The notes below the pieces were generated by a model. The model was not told the origin of the DNA. It worked only from the letters and a program-made list of their open reading frames with translations, and made no database searches. A program made the position numbers and the translations under genes. From the NCBI RefSeq assembly GCF_001753675.2, contig NZ_MJUW02000056.1, forward strand, positions 1 to 42,825: a stretch of DNA of 42,825 bases. Direction: 5' to 3'. Origin of the DNA: Candidatus Brocadia sapporoensis (GTDB lineage: Bacteria > Planctomycetota > Brocadiia > Brocadiales > Brocadiaceae). Of the stretch, positions 1-5,870 are shown piece by piece (the first letter of the stretch is position 1; each line of letters begins with the position of its first letter).

Positions 1-95
1 TTTCTGTAATGGTCTTTTCATGTTCTCTCATGCACCCCAGTTTAGCTTATTTAGCTCTGTTTGTCCAGTAATATTTGTGGGACATGCTAAGCTCA

Positions 96-120
96 AGAGG
101 GGAGTATAAAAGCCCCCTCT
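96..120. repeat. Short inverted repeat upstream of the first gene
   Basis: AGAGGGG at 96-102 pairs with CCCCTCT at 114-120 across an 11-base loop. It ends 18 bases before the ATG at 139. There is no T-run, so it is more likely a genome-type GC-rich palindromic repeat, or a leader hairpin, than a terminator. Nothing else is recognised in 1-95. Confidence 0.4.
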
Positions 121-138
121 CAAGAGAGTATTGCGGAC

Positions 139-519
139 ATGATCATGGAGCGGCTTAAGGCATTTGACGCCGCCATCGATGCCAGCGAAGTCCTGGAAAT
201 CGATGGCCTGTCCATTGACGGCCAACCGTGCAACGAGATCACGCAGGAAAGCCGGGTGAAGGTGATCAACCACCGGAGCGAGATGGCATACGAGGTGGAG
301 ATCGACACGATCATCAGCACGCCTTTGGACGACCTCGTAAATGCCCTGGAGACGGGGGAGTTTGTGAAGCTGTACGGGGTGACCAGGATTGTCGGGTATT
401 ACAGCAGAATATCTAACTGGAATTCCAGCAAAACCGCCGAACTAGCGGATCGCAGGCAGGGAAACTACTGGGAAAGCAAACGGGTCAACACGGAGAAGAT
501 TGGTTTATTACACGAATAA
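139..519 (+). CDS. Stand-alone glycyl-radical-like protein (NrdD C-terminal-like)
   Basis: A 126-residue protein. Residues 81-110 resemble the C-terminal glycyl-radical loop of class III (anaerobic) ribonucleotide reductase: VTRIVGYYSR, then a NWNSSK and ELADRRQGNY pattern. Gly86 occupies the place of the radical glycine. The N-terminal 80 residues are acidic and unrecognised. The paired CxxC zinc cysteines that normally precede the radical loop in NrdD are absent (only one Cys, at 31). Full NrdD is several hundred residues, so this cannot be a complete reductase. It could be a spare radical subunit, analogous to GrcA/YfiD for pyruvate formate-lyase, or a repurposed domain. The start is the ATG at 139; 145 is an in-frame alternative. 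It lies upstream of the DUF3310 gene. Confidence 0.55.
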   Translation: MIMERLKAFDAAIDASEVLEIDGLSIDGQPCNEITQESRVKVINHRSEMAYEVEIDTIISTPLDDLVNALETGEFVKLYGVTRIVGYYSRISNWNSSKTAELADRRQGNYWESKRVNTEKIGLLHE

Positions 520-534
520 TGTTTTTTGGGGTGG

Positions 535-559
535 CATGGACAAACTTTGTTTGTCCATG
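535..559. promoter_or_regulatory. Perfect 11-bp inverted repeat, operator or leader hairpin
   Basis: CATGGACAAAC (535-545) and GTTTGTCCATG (549-559) are perfect reverse complements around TTT. The palindrome sits 20 bases before the DUF3310 start at 580 and just after the stop of the upstream gene. No T-run follows, so an operator or a translational leader hairpin is likelier than a terminator. Confidence 0.5.
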
Positions 560-579
560 TTACCCTGAATGAGGACAAA

Positions 580-801
580 ATGACAGACAACGTAAATCAT
601 CCGCAACACTACAAAGGTAACGGCCTGGAGGCAATTGACGTGATAGAAGCCTTCGGCCTGGGATTCTATCTGGCCAATGCAACAAAATACATACTCCGGG
701 CGGGCAAGAAGACAGAAGACCCGTCAACGGACATTAAAAAGGCCATCTGGTATCTCAATCGGTTTTTGGAGGGCAGGAAAGATGGAAAACCTGCGGAATG
801 A
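580..801 (+). CDS. DUF3310 family phage protein
   Basis: A 73-residue protein with the DUF3310 signature: VNHPQHYKGN near the N terminus, followed by EAIDVIEAFGLGFYLANATKYILRAGKK-type sequence and a final WYLNRFLE helix. Members are common in phages, often near nucleotide metabolism or replication genes, and the molecular function is not established. The reading frame also opens at a TTG at 526, but the ATG at 580 has GAGGA five bases upstream and starts at the conserved domain edge, so I chose it. The 3' end overlaps the next gene by 20 bases. Confidence 0.8.
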   Translation: MTDNVNHPQHYKGNGLEAIDVIEAFGLGFYLANATKYILRAGKKTEDPSTDIKKAIWYLNRFLEGRKDGKPAE

Positions 802-985
802 AAGCAGCGGAATCATAAACGCACTGGAAGAAGATCTGGAACGGCTGAATTTTATCGCGTGGTATTCAGCAGCCACGCCGGAAGACCTGGAATTGGCCAG
901 GCAGAACAACGCGGAAAAGCTGGATGAATTGATCGTAAAGTATAAACACAACCTTGAATTGAATTGCCTGGTATATGGCCGCTAA
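782..985 (+). CDS. Small helical phage protein of unknown function
   Basis: A 67-residue, acidic, mostly helical protein with heptad-like spacing of Leu/Ile in INALEEDLERL and EKLDELIVKYKHNLEL. I do not recognise a family. The ATG at 782 follows a purine-rich GGAGGGCAGGAAAG ribosome binding site placed inside the DUF3310 coding sequence. The gene overlaps its neighbours at both ends (20 bases with DUF3310, 11 bases with the Gp16-like gene), which argues for translational coupling. The frame is open further upstream (to 677), but that part shadows DUF3310. Confidence 0.55.
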   Translation: MENLRNESSGIINALEEDLERLNFIAWYSAATPEDLELARQNNAEKLDELIVKYKHNLELNCLVYGR

Positions 986-1427
986 AAATACAAAACACCT
1001 GGTATTAAAGGCATTATTCGCCGAGGCAGCAAAATATGGTATTAGCCAGGAGACACTCCGGGAAGATATAGCGCCATGCGTCATCGGCAAGCGGCTGAGT
1101 GATGCAAAGGTGCAGGAAGTGGCCAGGGTGCTGGACCATATTAAGGCATTGCATGGCGTGCCTTACACCCCCAAACCCACCGCCGGCGGGGGGCAATGGA
1201 ACCGGTATGAATCCAGCAAAGCAGGGCTGCTGGAAGAGGTGAAGGATCTGGCCGTTGCCAGGTTCGGACAGGATTTTGTCGTCCCGCTCAATAACCTCTG
1301 CGCCCGGTTTGGCGAGAGTGATGGTTACCGCAAGATGCGTGTTTCGGCGTTAAAGGAAATCAAACGGCGTTTGAAAGAATTGCAAAGGGATGATCCACGG
1401 GGACAACAATTTCCTAAAGGTGAATGA
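975..1427 (+). CDS. Gp16/GemA-like phage regulator
   Basis: A 150-residue protein. The first 60 residues (helical, with KALFAEAAKYGISQETLRE and RLSDAKVQEVARVLDHI) match the layout of the Mu Gp16/GemA (DUF1018) family: a short N-terminal helix, a 'did not fall below the limit'-type helix and a later basic helical domain. Residues 85-140 form that second domain and end in a basic helix, LKEIKRRLKEL. In Mu-like phages this gene precedes the Mor activator, as it does here. The family has been linked to changes in host gene expression and DNA relaxation, but the mechanism is unclear. The start overlaps the preceding stop, and the end overlaps the Mor start by four bases. Confidence 0.65.
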   Translation: MAAKNTKHLVLKALFAEAAKYGISQETLREDIAPCVIGKRLSDAKVQEVARVLDHIKALHGVPYTPKPTAGGGQWNRYESSKAGLLEEVKDLAVARFGQDFVVPLNNLCARFGESDGYRKMRVSALKEIKRRLKELQRDDPRGQQFPKGE

Positions 1428-1852
1428 TGACGAACTGGCTGAATGACATAAAAATCGAGCAACTGCCCGCACAGTACCAGGACATCGTGCGCCATATCGG
1501 GCTGGAAAACACCGTAAAACTCGCAGGATACTACAGCAAGCTGGGATTCTATTTTTCCGAGATAAAGCCGGGCGAGCCTTTCTGCAAAGAATACCAGGAA
1601 ATGGCCGGACAGATCGGCACTGAGAACACCTTAAAGCTGGCCAGATATTTTAAAGGCGAGCTTATCTATTTTGCCGGGCTGGAAGAGGTCATACGGCAAA
1701 AGAAGTACGAATATATCGTGCAGCATTTCAAAGGCGATAATCATAAGGAACTCGCACGCGCCACACACTATAGCGAACAATGGGTCTACGAGATCCTCTG
1801 GCGGGAGCAGCAGAAGAAACGCATGGCGGCAAAGCAGTTGAAATTGTTTTAA
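1424..1852 (+). CDS. mor: Mor family transcription activator
   Basis: A 142-residue protein of the Mor/C activator type, which switches Mu-like phages from early to middle/late transcription. Residues 94-127 (KKYEYIVQHFKGDNHKELAR...YSEQWVYEIL) form the C-terminal helix-turn-helix. The N-terminal dimerisation part carries two similar segments, IGLENTVKLAGYYSKLGFYF (25-44) and IGTENTLKLARYFKGELIYF (64-83). This looks like an internal duplication, or a paired beta-helix unit. The length is close to the roughly 130 residues of Mu Mor. The start at 1424 (ATGATG) overlaps the Gp16-like stop; AAAGGTGA precedes it. Its targets should be promoters downstream of this point. Confidence 0.8.
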   Translation: MMTNWLNDIKIEQLPAQYQDIVRHIGLENTVKLAGYYSKLGFYFSEIKPGEPFCKEYQEMAGQIGTENTLKLARYFKGELIYFAGLEEVIRQKKYEYIVQHFKGDNHKELARATHYSEQWVYEILWREQQKKRMAAKQLKLF

Positions 1853-1878
1853 TTGGCGGGGGATAAAGGAGGAAAAAT

Positions 1879-1959
1879 ATGGCACTACGGGGATTCATCA
1901 TAGCGTTGTCTTTTTGTGCGGCATTCTGGTTTCTGGTGTACTGGATATTCTTTGCGTGA
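1879..1959 (+). CDS. 26-residue single-span membrane peptide
   Basis: The sequence reads MALRGFIIALSFCAAFWFLV followed by YWIFFA and TGA: almost entirely one hydrophobic helix with a single basic residue at position 4. The start is preceded by an ideal Shine-Dalgarno, AAAGGAGG, five bases upstream. The gene sits alone between the Mor gene and the palindromic operator of the ORF6N gene. Such peptides can be holin-like, pinholin-like or regulatory. No family can be assigned at this length. It was too short for routine ORF calling, and the ribosome binding site is the main evidence. Confidence 0.55.
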   Translation: MALRGFIIALSFCAAFWFLVYWIFFA

Positions 1960-1960
1960 G

Positions 1961-1979
1961 CCACAATCGCGGATTGTGG
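1961..1979. promoter_or_regulatory. Palindromic operator-like site upstream of the ORF6N gene
   Basis: CCACAATC and GATTGTGG form a perfect 8-bp inverted repeat around GCG, 38 bases before the ORF6N start at 2017. A diverged second copy (GCAATC-GCG-GATTGC, 2366-2380) lies inside the ORF6N gene just before its second half, at the equivalent position. Symmetry and placement suggest a repressor or antirepressor binding site. No -35/-10 pair is obvious. Confidence 0.5.
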
Positions 1980-2004
1980 ACGCTGTTTTGTAAAAACCTT
2001 TATG

Positions 2005-2109
2005 GGAGGAATGACAATGTTGGAAAAAGCAGGAGAAAAACGGTTGGAAGACCGTGTAATTGAGCTGCAGGGGAAACCACCCTGCATGCTGGACAAAGAC
2101 CTGGCAAGG
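2005..2109 (+). repeat. 105-bp direct repeat, copy 1
   Basis: Bases 2005-2109 are identical to 2413-2517 (offset 408, a multiple of three). The repeat starts at the Shine-Dalgarno GGAGGA and covers the first 31 codons of ORF6N copy 1. Weaker similarity extends upstream into the palindromic operator and downstream through the ORF6N domain. Confidence 0.9.
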
Positions 2110-3081
2110 ATTTATGGGGTAGAGACAAGGCGACTCAACGAGGCACGGGAAAGGAATCCCAGGAAGTTTGTTGAGGATGTGGATTATTTCCAGCTTACAC
2201 AGGACGAGGTCAAAGCTGTCGACCTCGACTGGAAAGGTGGCCATCTGCCTTATATCTACACCAAGCGGGGCGCCTATATGTTTGCCACGATCCTGAGTAC
2301 GGATGAGGCAATACAGCAGGCATTGGCAGAGTTTGAAACCCTCTCAGAGTTCCCGCGTCCGGGACGCAATCGCGGATTGCATGGACGCCATTTCACAAAA
2401 ACCATTAGTACAGGAGGAATGACAATGTTGGAAAAAGCAGGAGAAAAACGGTTGGAAGACCGTGTAATTGAGCTGCAGGGGAAACCACCCTGCATGCTGG
2501 ACAAAGACCTGGCAAGGGCTTATGGGGTCGAGACAAGAGCACTAAATCAGGCACGGGAGAGAAATCCAAAGAAGTTTACGGAAGGGGTAAACTTCTATCA
2601 ACTCACAAAGGAGGAGGTCACCGTTTGTGATCACCTTGGAGAAGCCGATAAATACAGGTCGTCGCTGCCTTATGTTTATACCGAAGAGGGCGCCTATATG
2701 TTTGCCACGATCCTGAATACCGATGAGGCTATAAGGCATGCAATGGCTATTGTAAAAGGCTTTTGCACCTATTCGCTGCTTATGGAAGAGGTTAAGTCGG
2801 GCAGGATTACCCTAAAGCCGAATCCGCAGCCGGAGAGAAACGAAGTCGTCTTTGAAAACATGAGGAGGGAGTTGCTGGAGCGGTCGCCACTCTGGAGGAA
2901 GATCCTTCGGTATAAAGGGCTTGGCCTGAACCATCATGAGATTGCACTGCTAACCCATAAACAGATAGCCACCGTCCGGAGAAACGTCCGCCGGATGGAG
3001 GCTTGCGGTCTCCTTGTGCCTCCGCAAAATCTGCCGAAACTCCAGAAGTGCGTGGAGTATTTCAAAAACCGGTTGAATTAG
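2017..3081 (+). CDS. ORF6N-domain antirepressor-like protein with two fused ORF6N copies
   Basis: The protein has 354 residues. Residues 1-108 and 137-250 are two copies of an ORF6N domain (VIELQGKPPCMLDKDLARIYG, then ETRRLNEARERNPRKF), the DNA-binding domain common in phage antirepressors. The second copy is followed by a C-terminal region with winged-helix character (KILRYKGLGLNHHEIALLTH, TVRRNVRRMEACGLLV, about 290-335). The start is the ATG at 2017, six bases after GGAGGA; an ATG at 2011 is too close to it. The linker (about 109-136) is translated DNA matching the upstream leader and operator, which shows a tandem gene duplication fused by loss of the first gene's 3' half. A second start at 2425 would give an intact single-domain protein. 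The role is probably control of lysogeny or late expression (inference). Confidence 0.8.
   Translation: MLEKAGEKRLEDRVIELQGKPPCMLDKDLARIYGVETRRLNEARERNPRKFVEDVDYFQLTQDEVKAVDLDWKGGHLPYIYTKRGAYMFATILSTDEAIQQALAEFETLSEFPRPGRNRGLHGRHFTKTISTGGMTMLEKAGEKRLEDRVIELQGKPPCMLDKDLARAYGVETRALNQARERNPKKFTEGVNFYQLTKEEVTVCDHLGEADKYRSSLPYVYTEEGAYMFATILNTDEAIRHAMAIVKGFCTYSLLMEEVKSGRITLKPNPQPERNEVVFENMRRELLERSPLWRKILRYKGLGLNHHEIALLTHKQIATVRRNVRRMEACGLLVPPQNLPKLQKCVEYFKNRLN
2413..2517 (+). repeat. 105-bp direct repeat, copy 2
   Basis: Identical to 2005-2109. It retains the Shine-Dalgarno GGAGGA (2413-2418) and the ATG at 2425, so an internal translation start of a 218-residue protein is possible. Confidence 0.9.
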
Positions 3082-3244
3082 GTCTTTGGCAACTTTTTAT
3101 TATAAGGTTAAACCCACCCCTGACCCCTCCCAGGAGGGGACTTCCTTTGAATCCTCTCCCAAGAGGGGAATAAGAAAATTCTAAACCGGCTTAAAAGACA
3201 TCTCCCCCAAAATCGTAGTACAATTCCCTCGTCATTCATCTCCT
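3082..3244. repeat. Intergenic GC-rich palindromic repeats
   Basis: CCCCTCC (3124-3130) pairs with GGAGGGG (3133-3139), and CCTCT at 3154 pairs with AGAGG shortly after. The wording (ACCCCTCCCAGGAGGGG) matches the palindrome at 5276-5291 ahead of the small terminase gene, so it belongs to a dispersed repeat family. No gene is seen here. Confidence 0.6.
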
Positions 3245-3281
3245 GTTCCGTGTTGGGCTTCGCCCAACACGGAACTTTTTT
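3245..3281 (+). terminator. Strong rho-independent terminator
   Basis: GTTCCGTGTTGGGC (3245-3258) pairs perfectly with GCCCAACACGGAAC (3262-3275) around TTC, followed by six T residues. It ends the regulatory block (Mor, ORF6N) before the lipoprotein gene. The next block therefore needs its own promoter or antitermination. Confidence 0.9.
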
Positions 3282-3310
3282 AAAAAAAATTTTTTGGGAG
3301 GAAAAAAGCC

Positions 3311-4156
3311 GTGCACGCCAAAACCCGTTTCCCGTTGTTCGTATTTCTTAGCATCCTGTGCATCTGCGCCATAAGCCTTTCCGGCTGCAAGGAGAGGCGC
3401 AAGGCGCTGGTCACGGCGCATACCGCGGTGGGGCAATTGCTCGCGTCCACCAAAGATCAGGCTAAATCACTCTATGCACAAAAGGTGATTAATCAGCAGA
3501 CCTATAATTCCATCCGCATCAACTGGCTCCGGGCTCAGTCGGGCTACATAAAAGCGTCAGATGTCCTGGAGAAGATTATCGATACGGATTCGGCGGATAT
3601 AACGTCCTACACGGAGCTGATCACGCAGGTCAGCACGATTCTTTCCGATATAGGGCTATGGCTGGATGAACCGCCAGCGCAAAACCCACAACAAACAGAA
3701 GGAGGCAGCACGAATGAACCCGGCGTCGATCGTACAGTTAATTACCCAGCTCCTGCCACTCATCACGAACCTGGTAGCGGAGATTCAGAAGTCGCAGGCG
3801 CTGAACGAGCAGGACAAGGAAGCGTTGAAAAAGTCGGTCAGGGATATGAAGGAAAAAGTGGCGTCAGCGACCTGGGAAAGCTGAAGGTCGTGTCTGTCAG
3901 CGAAGCCACGTACGGCGCCAGCGATTCAATCCGGATCTATGGCATCACGGAAATGGTCAAAGAGGTGCTCGTATGGGTGTCCGTTGGCAGTATTGTGTAT
4001 ACCCTGGACGGCAGCGAGCCGGTTTTGACCGATGGGGTGTCGTCTCTGGCAATATCCCAATGCCTTACTCTTGATGCGGCACAGGCGACCCGGTTCCGGG
4101 CAAAGGCGTCGATGTCCGGCACGCGGTTGCATGTGATGATATTGGTGTCGTTATAA
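3311..4156 (+). CDS. Phage lipoprotein whose frame runs on through two downstream genes
   Basis: A GTG start preceded by GGGAGG. Residues 1-26 are a lipoprotein signal peptide ending in the lipobox LSGC (Cys26), so the product should be lipidated and exported. Residues 27-120 are helical. No stop follows until 4156, giving 281 residues. From about 3713 to 3884, however, the codon third positions in this frame are A/T-rich, while those of the overlapping 3714-3884 frame are G/C-rich. Residues about 135-190 are therefore probably not functional sequence. The likeliest explanation is a small indel that removed the original stop. Position before an XhlA-like protein suggests a lysis role such as an outer-membrane spanin (inference). 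Confidence 0.55.
   Translation: MHAKTRFPLFVFLSILCICAISLSGCKERRKALVTAHTAVGQLLASTKDQAKSLYAQKVINQQTYNSIRINWLRAQSGYIKASDVLEKIIDTDSADITSYTELITQVSTILSDIGLWLDEPPAQNPQQTEGGSTNEPGVDRTVNYPAPATHHEPGSGDSEVAGAERAGQGSVEKVGQGYEGKSGVSDLGKLKVVSVSEATYGASDSIRIYGITEMVKEVLVWVSVGSIVYTLDGSEPVLTDGVSSLAISQCLTLDAAQATRFRAKASMSGTRLHVMILVSL
3714..3884 (+). CDS. Small amphipathic helical phage protein
   Basis: A 56-residue protein starting MNPASIVQLITQLLPLITNL and continuing with a charged helix (EQDKEALKKSVRDMKEKV). The ATG at 3714 lies eight bases after AAGGAGG, a strong ribosome binding site. G/C-rich third positions favour this frame over the overlapping lipoprotein frame. The first half is hydrophobic and the second a charged helix, fitting a membrane-associated or oligomerising peptide. 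No family is recognised. Confidence 0.65.
   Translation: MNPASIVQLITQLLPLITNLVAEIQKSQALNEQDKEALKKSVRDMKEKVASATWES
3890..4156 (+). CDS. Probable separate small phage protein
   Basis: It shares the frame of the lipoprotein gene but probably starts at the GTG at 3890, six bases after the 3884 stop, preceded by GAAGG. The 88 residues read as a compact beta-rich protein: IRIYGITEMVKEVLVWVSVG, then IVYTLDGSEPVLTDG and ATRFRAKA. The third positions are G/C-rich here. The TLDGSEP wording resembles small beta-sandwich modules in phage structural proteins. I do not recognise a specific family. Confidence 0.5.
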   Translation: MSVSEATYGASDSIRIYGITEMVKEVLVWVSVGSIVYTLDGSEPVLTDGVSSLAISQCLTLDAAQATRFRAKASMSGTRLHVMILVSL

Positions 4157-4175
4157 CTAACCTGGGGGCATAATA

Positions 4176-4460
4176 ATGGGCGATGATTGTAGTGTGTCGA
4201 AATACTGCGACGTGGCGTTAAAGCTGGAAGAGATACACGGCGAGATCAAGAGCCAGCTCAGCTCCGGGAATGAGATCATGAAGGCAATGAGGGCGTCTCA
4301 GGAAGCCTTTGCGGATCGGGTGGAAAAGATTGTTGAGAAACAGGACCAGCGCATCGTTTCCATGGAAAAAAAAGTATGGTACGCGTCGGGTGGCATGTCC
4401 GCTGGGGTTGCGGCAATTACCGCGGCCATCGCAAAGTTCTTTGGAGGAGGAAACGGGTGA
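4176..4460 (+). CDS. XhlA-like membrane protein, putative holin accessory
   Basis: A 94-residue protein. Residues 12-66 are a charged coiled coil (LEEIHGEIKSQLSSGNEIMK, VEKIVEKQDQRIVSMEKKV), and residues 67-90 form one transmembrane helix (WYASGGMSAGVAAITAAIAKFF). An N-terminal coiled coil plus C-terminal anchor is the layout of XhlA/hemolysin-type cell-lysis proteins. A GGGGGC-type leader precedes the ATG. The stop overlaps the next start (GTGA). Holin function is plausible but unproven. I see no recognisable endolysin beside it. Confidence 0.55.
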   Translation: MGDDCSVSKYCDVALKLEEIHGEIKSQLSSGNEIMKAMRASQEAFADRVEKIVEKQDQRIVSMEKKVWYASGGMSAGVAAITAAIAKFFGGGNG

Positions 4461-4696
4461 ATAGGGACCGGATTTTCAAACAGGGGTTGATTGCGCACAA
4501 GAAAGACCGGCTTGCCGAACTGGAGATCAAGGCAGACCGGTGTCGTAAGGATATTAATATTTACCTCTTTTCCTATGAAGGGATTAAGGGTATGGAGTTC
4601 GATAAGGCACGTCAGGCGTTTGAAGACCTGAGCTGTGCTGTGGATGAATACAAGGTGCTCAGGGAAGAGATGCGGCGTATTGAAAATGAATTATGA
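4457..4696 (+). CDS. Small coiled-coil phage protein
   Basis: A 79-residue, highly charged helical protein (LAELEIKADRCRKDINIYLF, EYKVLREEMRRIENEL). A GTG start at 4457 overlaps the preceding stop as GTGA and lies six bases after GGAGGAGG. The frame is open upstream to 4376, but that part shadows the XhlA-like gene. It overlaps the next gene by 11 bases. Size and position resemble the small coiled-coil proteins near lysis genes in Mu-like phages. The function is unknown. Confidence 0.6.
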   Translation: MNRDRIFKQGLIAHKKDRLAELEIKADRCRKDINIYLFSYEGIKGMEFDKARQAFEDLSCAVDEYKVLREEMRRIENEL

Positions 4697-5210
4697 TTAC
4701 CCGCTGCTGGACACGCTGGAAAATTGCGGGATTGATCTGGTGGCATATGTTGTCGACCGGGATTTTAAAAACGCCATGCAGTATATAGAAAAAGACGATC
4801 TGGTGGGCTATGGGGTTCTGGGGCTGCTTAAGGCAGCCAGGAAGTATGATCCGGCAAGAGGCGTCAGCTTTGTGACATTTGCATGCAAAAAGGCGCGGCA
4901 AGCCATCATGAGTTTTGTGCGGCAAAAATGCCAGAAGGCAAACATATCCTTAAACGCCTTAAACCTGAACCCGTATGACAATACGGATTTGTTCGCGGAA
5001 TACGATGCGGAAGATGAAATGGCCTATGTCCGGTGTGTGGTTAACGGGCTGCCCGAACCACACAAAGGGTTTGTCGGGATGTATTATCTCGATGAAATAT
5101 CGGTAAAAGAGACGATGCAGGCGACAGGATTGAAAAGAAATGCGCTATTCCGGCTACGGACACAATCCCTGGCTCTGTTGAAACTAAGGATAGGGAATAA
5201 TCCAAGATAA
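4686..5210 (+). CDS. Sigma-70 family RNA polymerase sigma factor-like protein
   Basis: A 174-residue protein. Residues 36-80 (KDDLVGYGVLGLLKAARKYD, then RGVSFVTFACKKARQAIMSF) match sigma region 2, which binds core polymerase and the -10 element. Residues 120-168 (LPEPHKGFVGMYYLDEISVK, ETMQATGLKRNALFRLR) have the length and helix pattern of region 4. About 40 acidic residues separate them. The start ATG at 4686 overlaps the preceding stop. Mu-type phages normally drive late genes through Mor/C with the host sigma factor. A phage-encoded sigma factor immediately before the terminase genes suggests direct control of late transcription, but this is inference. Confidence 0.75.
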   Translation: MNYDYPLLDTLENCGIDLVAYVVDRDFKNAMQYIEKDDLVGYGVLGLLKAARKYDPARGVSFVTFACKKARQAIMSFVRQKCQKANISLNALNLNPYDNTDLFAEYDAEDEMAYVRCVVNGLPEPHKGFVGMYYLDEISVKETMQATGLKRNALFRLRTQSLALLKLRIGNNPR

Positions 5211-5213
5211 AGA

Positions 5214-5291
5214 GTGGCGAGTGGACAGTGGACAGTGGACAGTGGAGAGCCACTAACCACTAACCACTAACCTAACCCCTCCCGGGAGGGG
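5214..5291. repeat. Heptanucleotide tandem tract and GC palindrome
   Basis: GTGGACA repeats in tandem at 5221, 5228 and 5235, with variants GTGGCGA (5214) and GTGGAGA (5242). CACTAAC follows three times (5251, 5258, 5265). A perfect 16-bp palindrome CCCCTCCCGGGAGGGG (5276-5291) ends the tract and supplies the GGGAGGGG ribosome binding site for the gene at 5302. The unit is period 7 and too short for CRISPR. Confidence 0.85.
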
Positions 5292-5301
5292 ATTATAGAA
5301 T

Positions 5302-5748
5302 ATGAGCAAATTCCAGGACTATTACAAAGATGCAGAGCGCCTGTCGGTAAAGGAAGGCAAGACACAGCGTGAGATATCCGAGCTGCTCGGCATCTCGGAA
5401 AAGACGATCTCCCGATGGTCGTCCGATGGCGAATGGATGCGGCAGCGCAAGGAATATCTGGTATCCACCCGCACCGGCCCTGCGGACAAGCTGAAGAAGA
5501 CGCTTATAGAAATGCTGGAGCAGATTAATCCGCGGGACATCCTGGAAAGCACGAGGATAACGGACCAGATCACAAAGATCATTGCCGCAATCGAGAAGAT
5601 TGAAGGCGGCAGGGACGTGCTGGGCGCTACGATCGAGACAATGGACAGGTTCACCAGATACCTCATGCGCGCTGAAGAAGACAAACAACTGATCGGAAAG
5701 ATATCGGAGCGTATCCACGGATTTTTCGAAGAAACGAGAAGAATGTAG
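5302..5748 (+). CDS. Terminase small subunit-like protein with N-terminal HTH
   Basis: A 148-residue protein. Residues 10-45 form a helix-turn-helix (GKTQREISELLGISEKTISRW). The rest is a long helical region (KLKKTLIEMLEQINPRDILE, then ITDQITKIIAAIEKIEGG), as expected of the oligomerising part of small terminases. It lies directly before the large terminase gene, which is the usual order. Its likely job is to recognise phage DNA and present it to the motor. The ATG at 5302 follows the GGGAGGGG supplied by the palindromic repeat. Similar HTH proteins in this position are annotated DUF1804 in transposable phages. Confidence 0.75.
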   Translation: MSKFQDYYKDAERLSVKEGKTQREISELLGISEKTISRWSSDGEWMRQRKEYLVSTRTGPADKLKKTLIEMLEQINPRDILESTRITDQITKIIAAIEKIEGGRDVLGATIETMDRFTRYLMRAEEDKQLIGKISERIHGFFEETRRM

Positions 5749-5783
5749 GTCAATACGGTCTATAGGGCATATAAGGCCAATAG
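5746..5783 (+). repeat. TAGG(T/A)C-type spacer repeat, copy 1
   Basis: It begins at the TAG stop of the small terminase gene and reads TAGGTCAATACGGTCTATAG, then GGCATATAAGG. It is related to the AT-rich spacers at 7434, 13653 and 15050, which are built from GTCTTATA and ACTTATAGG units. The rest of the gap to 5870 (pyrimidine-rich, CTCCTCCCCC) shows nothing further. Confidence 0.55.
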
Positions 5784-5870
5784 CTCAAACGGAGCACGAA
5801 AAGGCCTGTTCAGGGAGGAGCCGATCGATTACTGCGTCCGCTCCTCCCCCTTAATCCCGTGGGAAATACT

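Noticed and set aside
3666-3713. Upstream extension of the 56-residue frame at 3714
   Set aside because: The Shine-Dalgarno AAGGAGG at 3699 serves the ATG at 3714; the extra 16 residues shadow the lipoprotein frame.
5214-5272. Possible CRISPR-like array
   Set aside because: Units are 7 bases in direct tandem without spacers, and there are no cas genes.
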